Origin: Streptomyces sp. NBC_00258
Lineage (GTDB): Bacteria; Actinomycetota; Actinomycetes; Streptomycetales; Streptomycetaceae
Direction of reading: 5' to 3'
Assembly (NCBI RefSeq): GCF_036182465.1
Contig: NZ_CP108081.1
Coordinates: forward strand, 11,718,001 to 11,782,000
DNA length: 64,000 bases
Part shown: piece by piece, positions 42,504 to 50,613 of the stretch
Numbering within the stretch: position 1 is the stretch's first letter
Layout: the number at the start of each line of letters is the position of its first letter
The notes under the pieces: generated by a model
The model's input: the letters and a program-made list of their open reading frames with translations, nothing else
Database searches by the model: none
What the model was told of the DNA's origin: nothing
Translations under genes and position numbers: made by a program

Positions 42504-42953
42504 ATGCTGCTTGATCCGCCCGGCTGGCCGGGCTGTGCCCAGGGGCTGCCGCACTGGCCTTACCTCCAGGCCGTCGACGAGGCGCTCACCGGGCGGGGGA
42601 TCCCGCCGGGTGCGGTCTGTATCGATCGGGCCGGGCGCGCGCATGGCGACGTCATGTCGATGGAGCTGAGCTGGGACGTCAGTCGCACCGCCGGCCCGGG
42701 AGGCGTCCGGTTCCACTGGGATGAGGACACCGGCTGGTCCTACGCCACGGTCCGCCTCGTGCGCGATGACATCCTCCCGCGCCGTCCTCTGGTCCCGCTC
42801 CATCGCGTCTTCGCGGTACCGGAGGCGGTAGCGGACACCGCAGAGAGTCTGGTGCGGTCCTGGCGTACCCCCGCTGGCGAGTATGGCGCGGAGTGGTACC
42901 AGGCTCAGGAGGTGCGCACCGCGATCAGCGCATTCCGGCAGTCGGTCCGTTGA
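42504..42953 (+). CDS. DUF6292 family protein
   Basis: A 149-residue protein with the DUF6292 pattern WPYLQAVDEALTGRGIPPG and RFHWDEDTGWSYATV. It follows the Y-polymerase homolog by 34 bases with GGAGGTGAG upstream, so the two are co-transcribed. The family is of unknown function and common in Streptomyces accessory regions. Confidence 0.8.
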   Translation: MLLDPPGWPGCAQGLPHWPYLQAVDEALTGRGIPPGAVCIDRAGRAHGDVMSMELSWDVSRTAGPGGVRFHWDEDTGWSYATVRLVRDDILPRRPLVPLHRVFAVPEAVADTAESLVRSWRTPAGEYGAEWYQAQEVRTAISAFRQSVR

Positions 42954-42970
42954 GCCTGTGCCCGTACGGC

Positions 42971-44263
42971 CTAGGCACCTGCCGGGACCGGGAACGGACC
43001 CCACGAGAACACGGTTCCGCGGAACGCCGCGTCGCTGAAGTCGACCGTGCCGCCGGGGTTTGTCGCGTCGCTGAAGTCGATCGTGCCGCCGGAGAACTCC
43101 GCGCGGTTGAAGTCGATCGTGCCGTCGGAGAACTCCGCGTCGCTGAAGTTGACCGTGCCGCCGGAGAACCTCGCGTCGCTGAAGTCGACCGTGCCGCCGG
43201 AGAACCTCGCGCGGTTGAAGTCGACCGTGCCGCCGGAGAACGTCGCGCGGTCGAAGTTGACCCAGCCGTCGGAGATCGTCGCGCGTTTGAAGTCGACCGT
43301 GCCGTCGGAGATTGTCGCGCGGTCGAAGTCGACCGTGCCGTCGGAGATCGTCGCGCCGCCGAAGTTGACCGTGCCGCCGGAGAACCTCGCGCCGAAGAAG
43401 ATGACTGTGCCGCCGGAGAACTCCGCGCCGCCGAAGTTGACTGTGCCGCCGGAGAACTCCGCGCCGCCGAAGAAGGTGACTGTGTCGCCGGAGAACCTCG
43501 CGTCGCCGAAGTCGACCGTGCCGCCGGAGAACACCGCGCCGTCGAAGTCGACCGTGTCGAGGAAGTGGCTGTGCGACAGGTCGCCGCCGTCGAAGGTCGC
43601 GCCGGTGAAGTCGAGGGAGTAGGTGCACCAGGCGGTGGAGGCGACGGGGTTGCGCAGGTGGTCGCGGATGACGCGGATGATCGTCCAGCGGACTTCCCGC
43701 TCACCGGCCTTGTGTCCGGCTTCTGCCGGGTCGGGTTGGTAGGGCATGCGGAGGTAGGCGCACAGTACGTCGATGCAGACTTGGCGTTGTTCTTCCCAGT
43801 CGTCGGCGAGGCGGGCGAGGGCGTAGACGCCGGCGAGGCGTACGGCAGCCTGGTCGTGGCCGAGTTGTTCGGCGGCGGTGGTGTACCGGTCGGCGAGCTG
43901 GCTGGCGTCGGCGCGGTGGGCGTCGCCCTCGGAGAGGAGTTGTTTGCGGTAGGCGTAGAGGCCGGCGAGGACGGCACCGACCAGGGTCAGCGCGGTGACG
44001 GTGGCTTTGAGGACGTCGTTGACGTTGACCGGCTTGGCCGGTTTCTGGTCGGCGGCCGCCTGCGCGAAGTAGTCGTGGGCGAACAGGTAGATGCCCCAGC
44101 CGAGCAGCAGGGCGAGGACCAGGGCCGCGGGGGCGACGAGCCAGACCGGCCAGAGGTTGGGGGTGTACCGGCCCCGGGGAGCCTCGCGCCTGCGCAGTGA
44201 GAGTGCCACGTCCAGAGCATGGAGCCGGGCGGCCGCCCGGTGCAGCGAGTTGCCGAAACACAC
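42971..44263 (-). CDS. Membrane protein with 12-residue (pentapeptide-like) repeats
   Basis: About 430 residues. Two hydrophobic segments (LWPVWLVAPAALVLALLLGW and VTALTLVGAVLAGLYAYRK) precede a helical domain (AAEQLGHDQAAVRLAGVYAL, CAYLRMPY). The C-terminal half has about 15 tandem units of DFSDARFSGGTV type with a strict 12-residue period. Pentapeptide-repeat proteins form a right-handed beta-helix; this spacing is 5+5+2. The repeat side is probably cytoplasmic. The start is uncertain: the frame is open to ATG 44383, but a hairpin and direct repeats at 44287-44360 suggest GTG 44263. Confidence 0.8.
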   Translation of the reverse strand: MCFGNSLHRAAARLHALDVALSLRRREAPRGRYTPNLWPVWLVAPAALVLALLLGWGIYLFAHDYFAQAAADQKPAKPVNVNDVLKATVTALTLVGAVLAGLYAYRKQLLSEGDAHRADASQLADRYTTAAEQLGHDQAAVRLAGVYALARLADDWEEQRQVCIDVLCAYLRMPYQPDPAEAGHKAGEREVRWTIIRVIRDHLRNPVASTAWCTYSLDFTGATFDGGDLSHSHFLDTVDFDGAVFSGGTVDFGDARFSGDTVTFFGGAEFSGGTVNFGGAEFSGGTVIFFGARFSGGTVNFGGATISDGTVDFDRATISDGTVDFKRATISDGWVNFDRATFSGGTVDFNRARFSGGTVDFSDARFSGGTVNFSDAEFSDGTIDFNRAEFSGGTIDFSDATNPGGTVDFSDAAFRGTVFSWGPFPVPAGA

Positions 44264-44286
44264 CGCGGGGCCCCGGCCGGGCCGGA

Positions 44287-44360
44287 GGAGGCTTGCTGTC
44301 GGGCAAGCCTCCAATCCCCCTACCGTTCTCCCTACCGATCCCCCTACCAACTCCCCTACC
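44287..44360. repeat. Hairpin plus four CCCTACC repeats at 12-bp spacing
   Basis: GGAGGCTTGC (44287-44296) pairs perfectly with 44303-44312. Next to it CCCTACC occurs at 44318, 44330, 44342 and 44354, exactly 12 bp apart. This looks like an iteron or operator array upstream of the repeat-protein gene. If the longer reading frame is used, it instead encodes VG-xx repeats. Confidence 0.6.
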
Positions 44361-44618
44361 GGCACCCGTAGTAGGCTGCGCATGCTTTGCGCAGGTCAGC
44401 CCTCGTGGTCGGCCCCGACCACGAACCCCGACAACCCTCTTCTCTCTCCTTGCCTGTACCTGCTTGCTGGGGGATGGATTGTCTGTGGCAGGTGGCAGGG
44501 TGGGCGCGTCGTGATCAGAGGGTTCGGGGCGGCGTGTGTGGGTTGCGGCCCGGCGCGGCTGGTCCGCCGCGGCGCCCGTGGGCCGCGATGGGGTGAGCGA
44601 GGGAAGGGGCGGGCTGGG

Positions 44619-45953
44619 GTGGGTGGTTCGAAGGCGTATCCGTACGGATCCACATCGGCGGTGCGCGGGCACGTGCTGGCCGCGCTCGGGGTGCTGAAGG
44701 TGGCGAGCGCCGATCAGATCCACCGGATGATGGCACCGGGCCACAAGGACAACTAGGCGTTCCGCAACGCCATGTTGGATCTGGCCCGGCACGGCATTAC
44801 GGTCTCGGAGGGCAGCAGCCGGGACGGCAACAAGCTGTGGTCGCTGACACCGTTGGGTCTGGACGCGGCCGCCGAAGCCCTCGGCAGGCCGGCGGACCAG
44901 ATGGGCGGCACCGCGCGGGGCGCGGCCCGTTCGGGTGCCCCGCACGCCATGGCGGTCAACGAGACCATCATCGCGATCACCCGCACCCCCGCGACACCGA
45001 CCAGTCCCGTGCCCCGGCAGCGGACCGATTCCCCCTCCCCGCCGGTGGCCGTGGAAGCAGACGTGGTGGGGCTGCGGGGGATCGGCCTGGTCGGCTCCTG
45101 GTCGACGGAGGTCTCGCTGAATCTGCCCAGCAGCAGAGGCACCCGCACCGCCGTGCGCGCTGATGCGGTCCTCCAGGCCCCGGAAGCCGACCTGCCGGTG
45201 CTGTTCGTGGAGGTCGACAACTGCACGGAGACTCCCGAGAGGCTGGCCGCGAAGTTCGAGAAGTACCGCACCTACTTCCGCCTCAAGACCAGGACCACGC
45301 AGGGCCTCGAGCTCCCGGTGTGGCGCTCCCGGTACGCGGCGACCGGGCGGGACGGCCACCCGCCCGTCGCCGTGGTGTTCAACCCCGGCACCCGCATGGG
45401 CCCGGAAGGGCTGAAGAACCGGATGAACACCGTCCTCCAGCAGAGCAGGGACGTGTGGTCGGGCACCTACCGGTGGCACGGCACTTACGGGGTGGGCGAG
45501 GAGCGGGACGGCTACTACGACTACGCGGACGCGATCCCCGTCCTGTTCACCACGCTCGACCGCCTCCAGGCCGACGGCCCGCACGCAGCGGTGTGGAGGC
45601 GCTGCGGGCATGGCCAGTTCGAGACCCTCCCCGACGCCCTCGCCAACCCCAAAGACCACGACGCATGGGCGCTACGTGAAGAAACACGCCGCCGACAACG
45701 CGGCGCGGAACGTGTAGAACAACAGCAGGCCTGGGGTGTCCAGCGTGAACGCTGGACACAGGAACCTGCTCTCGCACCCGAGCCCGAACCGGATCCGTGC
45801 GAACGCTGCGGACTCCCGATCACCGGCCAGCCAGGCATCCTCTACGACAACGCGCCACCACAAGACGGCCGCCACTGCCCCACCTGCCGCACCGACCTCC
45901 AGCAGCAACCCATGACGCTGCGCCAGGCTTTCTTCGGGCGCCCCAAGCAGTAG
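44619..45953 (+). pseudogene. Replication-relaxation protein interrupted by amber codon
   Basis: Reads YPYGSTSAVRGHVLAALGVL, then ADQIHRMMAPGHKDN, a TAG at 44754-44756, and in the same frame AFRNAMLDLARHGITV. The remainder has ADAVLQAPEADLPVLFVEVD and EKYRTYFRLKTR, typical of the replication-relaxation (PF13814) family of actinomycete plasmids and integrative elements. A C-terminal zinc ribbon (CERCGL, CPTCRTD) follows. An AAG-to-TAG change would explain the stop. Translation could restart at ATG 44772, giving a 393-residue protein lacking the first winged helix. The probable original start is GTG 44619 after GGAAGGGG. Confidence 0.75.
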
Positions 45954-46350
45954 CCCGGCCGCCGGCACATCCTCACCTCGTCCGCGTGGCAGGCCACGAG
46001 GCGATGTCCTGGTACAGCACGAGCCCCCGGTGCCTGCCATGACATCCCGGGGTCCCTCTGTGTGCACTTCGTTGACCATGGGCTTCAACGACCGACAGGA
46101 CCCGAAGAAACGCGCAGACGGGCCGCGCTCAAAGAGCTGGCGCCTGGGACAGCAGGAGGTTGGGCCCGTGCCGGTTCCGTCCGGCACGGACCCACGGCGA
46201 ACGTACCCGGCCGCCGACCGAAGCGTCCCCTCGGGTCATGGCTCGGTGTCGCTCGTGTGGGTGATGACAGTCGGCGGGTTCGGCGGGACGCCCGGCAGAA
46301 AGCCAGTGGAGACCGGTCGTTGAGCGCGGCCGGTCTCGCGCCGTCAGGCG
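45954..46350. other. Intergenic, no gene supported
   Basis: Frames here lack ribosome sites and coding bias. It leads into the long direct repeat at 46351. Confidence 0.4.
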
Positions 46351-46522
46351 GCATTGCGCAGGCTGCCCCGCACCCGCCCGTCCGTGAGTGCGGGGCAGTT
46401 GCCAGGTAGGGGGCCCGGGACCGGGCAGGCTTCGGGCCCCCACAACGCACACCGACGCGGAGGCGGTGCGCTGGATCTGCCCAACGACGCCCGCGCTTCG
46501 GGGATGCGCAGGGACGTGGCGC
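46351..46522. repeat. Long direct repeat, copy 1 (~170 bp)
   Basis: From GCATTGCGCAGGCTGCCCCG to GGGGATGCGCAGG this matches 51282-51453 in the same orientation at roughly 90-95% by eye. It contains two internal inverted repeats: TGCCCCGCAC with GTGCGGGGCA, and GGGGGCCCG with CGGGCCCCC. It is probably a structured non-coding element or the scar of a mobile unit. Confidence 0.85.
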
Positions 46523-46788
46523 TAGTTGTGCTGGTCGGTTGGCCCCGCAAGCCTGCCCACGGTCGGGGGCCTCTTCCGTTCGACCCCGAGTGCGCGAGCA
46601 CGGCGGCGGAACACCTCAGGTGTGAGTCCGGTCCAGGCGGCGAGTTGGCCGACGGTTGCTCCGGCCTTCAGTTCACGGTCGGCGAACTCCAGCATTTCGG
46701 GCTTCAGCTCGCGCTCGCCCTCATAGTGGGCCTTGTAGCGGGCGAACGTGTCGGCGGCTTCGGGTGAGGGCGTGTGGTCTCTTGCCAT
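46522..46788 (-). CDS. Small HTH-like protein, possible repressor
   Basis: An 88-residue protein (MARDHTPSPEAADTFARYKA) whose C-terminal half resembles a simple helix-turn-helix (VGQLAAWTGLTPEVFRRRAR). It diverges from the small gene at 46925. The palindromic array at 46835-46865 lies between them, so it could regulate both. ATG 46788 is chosen; a GTG at 46806 is the alternative. Confidence 0.65.
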   Translation of the reverse strand: MARDHTPSPEAADTFARYKAHYEGERELKPEMLEFADRELKAGATVGQLAAWTGLTPEVFRRRARALGVERKRPPTVGRLAGPTDQHN

Positions 46789-46834
46789 ACCCACACTGTA
46801 GTGCAACGCGTAGCCCTACAGAAAGATCTACATC

Positions 46835-46870
46835 TAGGCCTATTGACAGGCCTACACGTAGGCCTAATGA
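46835..46870 (+). promoter_or_regulatory. Promoter with palindromic operator in the spacer
   Basis: TTGACA (46843-46848) and TAATGA (46865-46870) are separated by 16 bases. The spacer is filled by the palindrome AGGCCTAC-AC-GTAGGCCT (46848-46865), and TAGGCCTA lies just upstream (46835-46842). A repressor bound there would block polymerase at the -35/-10 spacer. Confidence 0.7.
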
Positions 46871-46924
46871 TGGAGGTATCGCAAGACGGAAGGACACTCC
46901 CGCAGGCATGAAGGAGGAAGAGGA

Positions 46925-47089
46925 ATGGCTGATCAGCAGGCGTACCAGGTGAAGGTCGAGTACGAGCCGACCGGCGAGACGTACAGCCGATTCGCGGTGG
47001 ACACCAACCAGGCTGCGGCGGAGCAGCAGATCGCCGAGAAGCTCCCGACCGAGCCCGGCAGCCAGCACAGCCGCGTGGTCAGCGGCTGA
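46925..47089 (+). CDS. Small 54-residue hypothetical protein
   Basis: Reads MADQQAYQVKVEYEPTGETY ... HSRVVSG. It has a strong ribosome site (GAAGGAGGAAGAGG) and is bracketed by the operator-promoter at 46835 and a perfect hairpin terminator at 47105, so it is almost certainly a real monocistronic gene. Soluble, acidic; unknown function. Confidence 0.75.
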   Translation: MADQQAYQVKVEYEPTGETYSRFAVDTNQAAAEQQIAEKLPTEPGSQHSRVVSG

Positions 47090-47104
47090 TCTCGCAAGCC
47101 CTTC

Positions 47105-47136
47105 GTCCGGCCCCCACGGAATCGTGGGGGCCGGAC
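47105..47136 (+). terminator. Hairpin terminator, 14-bp perfect stem
   Basis: GTCCGGCCCCCACG (47105-47118), loop GAAT, then the exact complement (47123-47136), 15 bases after the small gene's stop codon. Confidence 0.88.
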
Positions 47137-47200
47137 TACGTTACGCAACGCAACACCCTCGGCAACCGAGTCAGTCCGGCCCCGCGACGAAAGGTCTCAC

Positions 47201-47533
47201 GTGGACACGAACACCGCCTTCTTCGCCTACGGCGTTCACGTCGGCTCCGCCAGCCAGGAGACCGAACGGATCGACGAAGTCCTGCTCACGGTCAAGGACC
47301 GGTGCCCCGACGTGCACTCTGCGGTCGGCGGCTCCTGCGTCGGTGAAGAGGTCTTCCTGGTCGCCTACAGCCAGCAGGTCGAGTCCGGCGGACACTGTGG
47401 TGCGGCGGGCATCTCCCCGGAGCAGCAGGCCGGCTGGGACGTCCAGCTCGCGTACGCGATCCGAGTCCTCGGCTACACCGGCCGGGCCGGCCTGCAACGG
47501 CCCGCCTGGCTGTGCTTCACCGAACAGTCCTGA
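47201..47533 (+). CDS. Hypothetical protein
   Basis: A 110-residue soluble protein (MDTNTAFFAYGVHVGSASQE, GSCVGEEVFLVAYSQQVESG, IRVLGYTGRAGLQRPAWLCF). The GTG start follows GAAAGG. No family recognised; four Cys/His residues are scattered without a zinc-site pattern. It lies in a run of small monocistronic genes of plasmid-like character. Confidence 0.7.
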   Translation: MDTNTAFFAYGVHVGSASQETERIDEVLLTVKDRCPDVHSAVGGSCVGEEVFLVAYSQQVESGGHCGAAGISPEQQAGWDVQLAYAIRVLGYTGRAGLQRPAWLCFTEQS

Positions 47534-47806
47534 CCACTCCCAAGCCCAGTGCTCACCACCGGACGGATCTCCGGCTCTGCAAAGCAGCCGGACGACAAGG
47601 AGGGAGAAGGGCCGCTTCAACCTCCCCAGGCGTGGCGGCCCTTCCCCGAGCAGGCACAGCCCGACTACCCAGACGACTGCCGCCCACACCCCGTCTGCCA
47701 CTTTCGACCACCGCCGATGTGATGGTGGTGAGCCCGACCGGAAAGCGAGGATGGCGTAACGGCGGCCTGACCAGACCGCCCGACGCCAAGCCAGGGGAAA
47801 AGCCTC

Positions 47807-48004
47807 ATGCGCACTGTTGCTCGCCTGTCCGCTGGCCTGCTGGCCGCTGTAGCACTCACCATGGGCTTCGTATCCGGCGCCGCCGCAGCCGAGCCCGGCC
47901 GCACCGCCCCCGCCAAGCCGCTGCCCTGGGAGGCCTCCCAGCTCCCCACCGGAGCCGGAGAGTTCACCACCCTCTGCAGCGGAGGCTGCCCCAAAAGGCC
48001 GTAG
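47807..48004 (+). CDS. Small secreted peptide (65 aa)
   Basis: MRTVARLSAGLLAAVALTMG begins a signal peptide with a likely cut after GAAAA. The mature peptide is ~37 residues with only two cysteines near the C-terminus (TLCSGGCPKRP), which could form a small CxxxC loop. AGGGGAAA precedes the ATG and a strong hairpin follows, so it is probably expressed. No known family. Confidence 0.68.
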   Translation: MRTVARLSAGLLAAVALTMGFVSGAAAAEPGRTAPAKPLPWEASQLPTGAGEFTTLCSGGCPKRP

Positions 48005-48022
48005 CCTTAAGCAGCGCCGACG

Positions 48023-48058
48023 CTGCCCCGCACGCGCCAGCTCGCGCGTGCGGGGCAG
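48023..48058 (+). terminator. Hairpin terminator, 15-bp stem
   Basis: CTGCCCCGCACGCGC (48023-48037) pairs perfectly with 48044-48058 across 6 bases, 18 bases after the secreted-peptide stop codon. Confidence 0.85.
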
Positions 48059-48062
48059 CCGG

Positions 48063-48118
48063 TCAGCGTGGGATGAAGGCGCCGACCGCCAGGGCGCCGT
48101 CGTCGTCCATCCGGAGTC
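48063..48118 (-). pseudogene. C-terminal scrap of the 48638/54968 gene family
   Basis: The minus strand reads RLRMDDDGALAVGAFIPR and a stop, matching the endings RVRMNDDGVLAVDAFTLH and RVRMDDDGALAVDAFTPH of the two full-length copies. Only the last ~18 codons remain. Confidence 0.75.
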
Positions 48119-48141
48119 TTGGAAGCCCTGTCACACAGCAA

Positions 48142-48450
48142 TCAATCTTGGGCGGCGTTGCATGCCACCCCCGCGACGTAACTGCGCACGCCGGTTTCCT
48201 GCAGCCCGATCGTGCAGAAGATGACGGCTCCCCACACGTCTGATGCACCGGTGTTGCAGGCTTCGGCCCTTGCTGCTGTGGTCCGATACCCGCTGGTGTT
48301 GAGGACGTACAGGCAGTCGCCGGACGAAGCGGGCTTCGCCGCATCAGGCATGCCGTGGTGACTGGCAGATGCTGTACCGGCACCGGCGATCAGACTACCG
48401 ATGGCCAATGTGCCAGCCGTGGCGACGGCGGCCAGTTTCGTGCGAACCAT
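48142..48450 (-). CDS. Small secreted hypothetical protein
   Basis: A 102-residue protein with signal peptide MVRTKLAAVATAGTLAIGSL and cleavage near ASA. The mature part has four cysteines (GDCLYVLN, EACNTG, FCTIG, ACNAAQD) suggesting two disulfides. AAGGGGGAG precedes the ATG. Unknown function; resembles many small Streptomyces extracytoplasmic proteins. Confidence 0.72.
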   Translation of the reverse strand: MVRTKLAAVATAGTLAIGSLIAGAGTASASHHGMPDAAKPASSGDCLYVLNTSGYRTTAARAEACNTGASDVWGAVIFCTIGLQETGVRSYVAGVACNAAQD

Positions 48451-48637
48451 TCGTACTCCCCCTTGAAGTTGGCTGACCCATGCGAAGAGTCAGCTGGATC
48501 GTCCGCACCAGGTGTAGCGGCTCTGCATTGTTCGCGTTCGGACTACCTGTCCGAACAAAAAACTTCCGAAAAATACGGGCGAAGGCGCGACTCCGCATCT
48601 CGCGTCAAAACGACGCACATAGCCACGGGCAGCCTGG

Positions 48638-49171
48638 TCAGTGCAGGGTGAAAGCGTCGACCGCCAGGACGCCGTCGTCGTTCATGCGGACCCGGTCGGC
48701 GAGTTGGGCAAGGACCTGCTCCGGCTCAAGGCCGGTGCGGGCGGCGATCGCGCGCAGTCGGCGGCTCACATCGGCAGACAGCCACACCTGAGCTTTCAGC
48801 TCATCGCGCGCGTCCTGCTGCTCCATCTGCCACTCGGCACGTCGCGCGAGGGCGCCCTCGCGCTGTGCGTCGCGCTCCCGCGCCCACGCGCTGCCCTGGA
48901 CGTCCTGCTCCGGGCTGTAGACCGGCCAGCCCTGAGCGTCCATCAAATCGGCGACGCGACGCCACTCGGCATGCCGCGCCACCCACTGCTCCGCGAGGTC
49001 CTCCGGGTCACTGTCGTACGGGCCACGGTCGACGGCAGGGGAGTTCAGCTGGTGTCGGGTCTCCCGTTCCCGCCGCTGTGCTTCCGCGACCTTGTCCGCG
49101 ACCTGCGCCACGCTCAGACCCTCGCTCTGCCGCCGGACCGAAGCCCGGACCACATCCTCAGCACTCCACAT
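48638..49171 (-). CDS. Hypothetical protein, paralog of 54968-55498
   Basis: A 177-residue charged helical protein: MWSAEDVVRASVRRQSEGLS, WVARHAEWRRVADLMDAQGW, EQDVQGSAWARERDAQREGA. It ends in a ribbon-helix-helix-like segment (KAQVWLSADVSRRLRAIAAR, TGLEPEQVLAQLADRVRM), so DNA binding is plausible. Its ATG overlaps the stop of a helicase-tail remnant, mirroring the second copy at 55 kb. Identity between copies is high along the whole length. Confidence 0.75.
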   Translation of the reverse strand: MWSAEDVVRASVRRQSEGLSVAQVADKVAEAQRRERETRHQLNSPAVDRGPYDSDPEDLAEQWVARHAEWRRVADLMDAQGWPVYSPEQDVQGSAWARERDAQREGALARRAEWQMEQQDARDELKAQVWLSADVSRRLRAIAARTGLEPEQVLAQLADRVRMNDDGVLAVDAFTLH

Positions 49172-49410
49172 CACGCGCTCCCCTCCTGTGCCGCCCACTC
49201 CAGACCGAGGCCGGCCAACTGCGCACGACGCTTCGCACTCAACTTCGCGGCCCTCTTGCGGGTGTTGTCGAGCCATGCCCCAAGCTTCACGGCCTCCTGA
49301 TCACCCTCCCCCCACCGCCCACGTTGATCATTTCGACGTGCTTGCGGGTGGGCCGCAGGTGTCCTCCGCGGGTGTGGAACTGGCGGGCCGCAGCAAGGTT
49401 GGTGTTCCAC
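49171..49410 (-). pseudogene. Helicase-associated-domain gene remnant (short copy)
   Basis: Encodes WNTNLAAARQFHTRGGHLRP, then KHVEMINVGGG, a one-base shift, then GEGDQEAVKLGAWLDNTRKR and AQLAGLGLEWAA. It is the last ~80 residues of the gene seen more fully at 55498-56532, with one base missing in the glycine-rich stretch. Confidence 0.8.
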
Positions 49411-49555
49411 GCCGCTTCCATCGTGGGCCCTGCCATGAGCCCGGTTCAGGTCTGGGCCGTCAGTTCCGGGAGGAACGAGTGCGGCCCCGGTGGCGGGGTG
49501 TGTTCGGCTTGTTCGGGTGATGCTGACCCGACCCTGTCGCGACAACACTGGGCTC

Positions 49556-50548
49556 ATGGACGTGGTCAGCACTGCCGAGGTCGCGGCGGGAGAGCGGTTC
49601 GCGTTCTGGCGCGAGGTGAGCACGAAGCTCTGGGTGCCCTACGACTTACGCTGCGACCCGCAGCTGGAGAACGGATTCAAGGCCCAGGTCGGCATCAGCG
49701 ATTTCGGTGCGATGCAGGCGACGCTGTTGACCACGATGCCGCACACGGTCCACCGCTCGCCCAAGCTCATCCGCCAGGCCGATCCCGAAGTGCTCAAGGT
49801 GGGCTGCATCGTGCGTGGCGGCGCCACGGTGACGCAGGACGGCCAGCACGCGGATCTGGGGGTCGGCGACTTGATGCTGTTCGACACCTCACGTCCCTTC
49901 CTGGGCAAGCACGCGCCGCACATACCTACGAGCCAGCTGCTGCTCCTGCGCTTCCCGCGCTCGCTGCTGCCGTTGCCCGACCGGGATCTACGGCGGCTGA
50001 GCGCCGTTCGCATCCCCGGCACGCAGGGCATCGGAGCGCTCTCGTCCCAGTTCCTGCTGCACCTCGCCCAGCGTATGGACGAACTCAGCCCGGCCGACAC
50101 CGCCCGCCTGTCCACGCTGACCCTCGACTTGCTGACCACGGTGCTTGCCGACGCGCTGGACTCTCAGAGCGCGGTGCCGCCTCACACCAGGCGGCGCGCG
50201 CTGATGGTTCAGATCCATGCCTTCATTCGGGACAACCTGGGCGACCCGAACCTGACCCCGGAGACCATCGCTGCCGCGCACCACATCTCCCTGCGTTACC
50301 TGCACAAGCTGTTCCAGCAGGAAGAGCGCACCGTCGCAGGCTGGATCCGCGAACGCCGCCTGGAGCAGTGCCGACGCGACCTCGCCGACTCCCAGCTGAT
50401 CGCCCGTCCGATCCACGCGATCGCCACCCGGTGGGGGTTCACCAGCCCCGCGCACTTCAGCCGGGCCTTCCGCAGCGCCCACGGCGTCTCCCCGAGCCAG
50501 TACCGCCAGCAGTACACGCAGAATCAAGACCTGTGCGCTCATCCGTAA
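49556..50548 (+). CDS. AraC-family transcriptional regulator
   Basis: A 330-residue regulator with an N-terminal AraC-binding-like domain (FAFWREVSTKLWVPYDLRCD, VGDLMLFDTSRPF) of the kind seen in feaR/oruR-type activators. The C-terminal double HTH is AAAHHISLRYLHKLFQQEER and ATRWGFTSPAHFSRAFRSAH, ending GVSPSQYRQQY. ATG 49556 is chosen; upstream in-frame codons lack a ribosome site. Its target is unknown; the secreted I36-like protein lies 65 bases downstream. Confidence 0.9.
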   Translation: MDVVSTAEVAAGERFAFWREVSTKLWVPYDLRCDPQLENGFKAQVGISDFGAMQATLLTTMPHTVHRSPKLIRQADPEVLKVGCIVRGGATVTQDGQHADLGVGDLMLFDTSRPFLGKHAPHIPTSQLLLLRFPRSLLPLPDRDLRRLSAVRIPGTQGIGALSSQFLLHLAQRMDELSPADTARLSTLTLDLLTTVLADALDSQSAVPPHTRRRALMVQIHAFIRDNLGDPNLTPETIAAAHHISLRYLHKLFQQEERTVAGWIRERRLEQCRRDLADSQLIARPIHAIATRWGFTSPAHFSRAFRSAHGVSPSQYRQQYTQNQDLCAHP

Positions 50549-50613
50549 CGACAGGCCCGGTTGCGTCGCGCACCCTGCTCGAACAGCCAGACCTTTGACA
50601 AAGGGGGAGCGCG

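Noticed and set aside
43047..43560. 36-bp periodic repeat resembling a CRISPR array
   Set aside because: There are no unique spacers; the repeats are contiguous, stay in frame and encode 12-residue protein repeats.
42396..43628. 410-codon RRR/HGR-rich minus-strand frame
   Set aside because: Alternative reading of the 36-bp repeats and the DUF6292 gene; extreme Arg/His composition.
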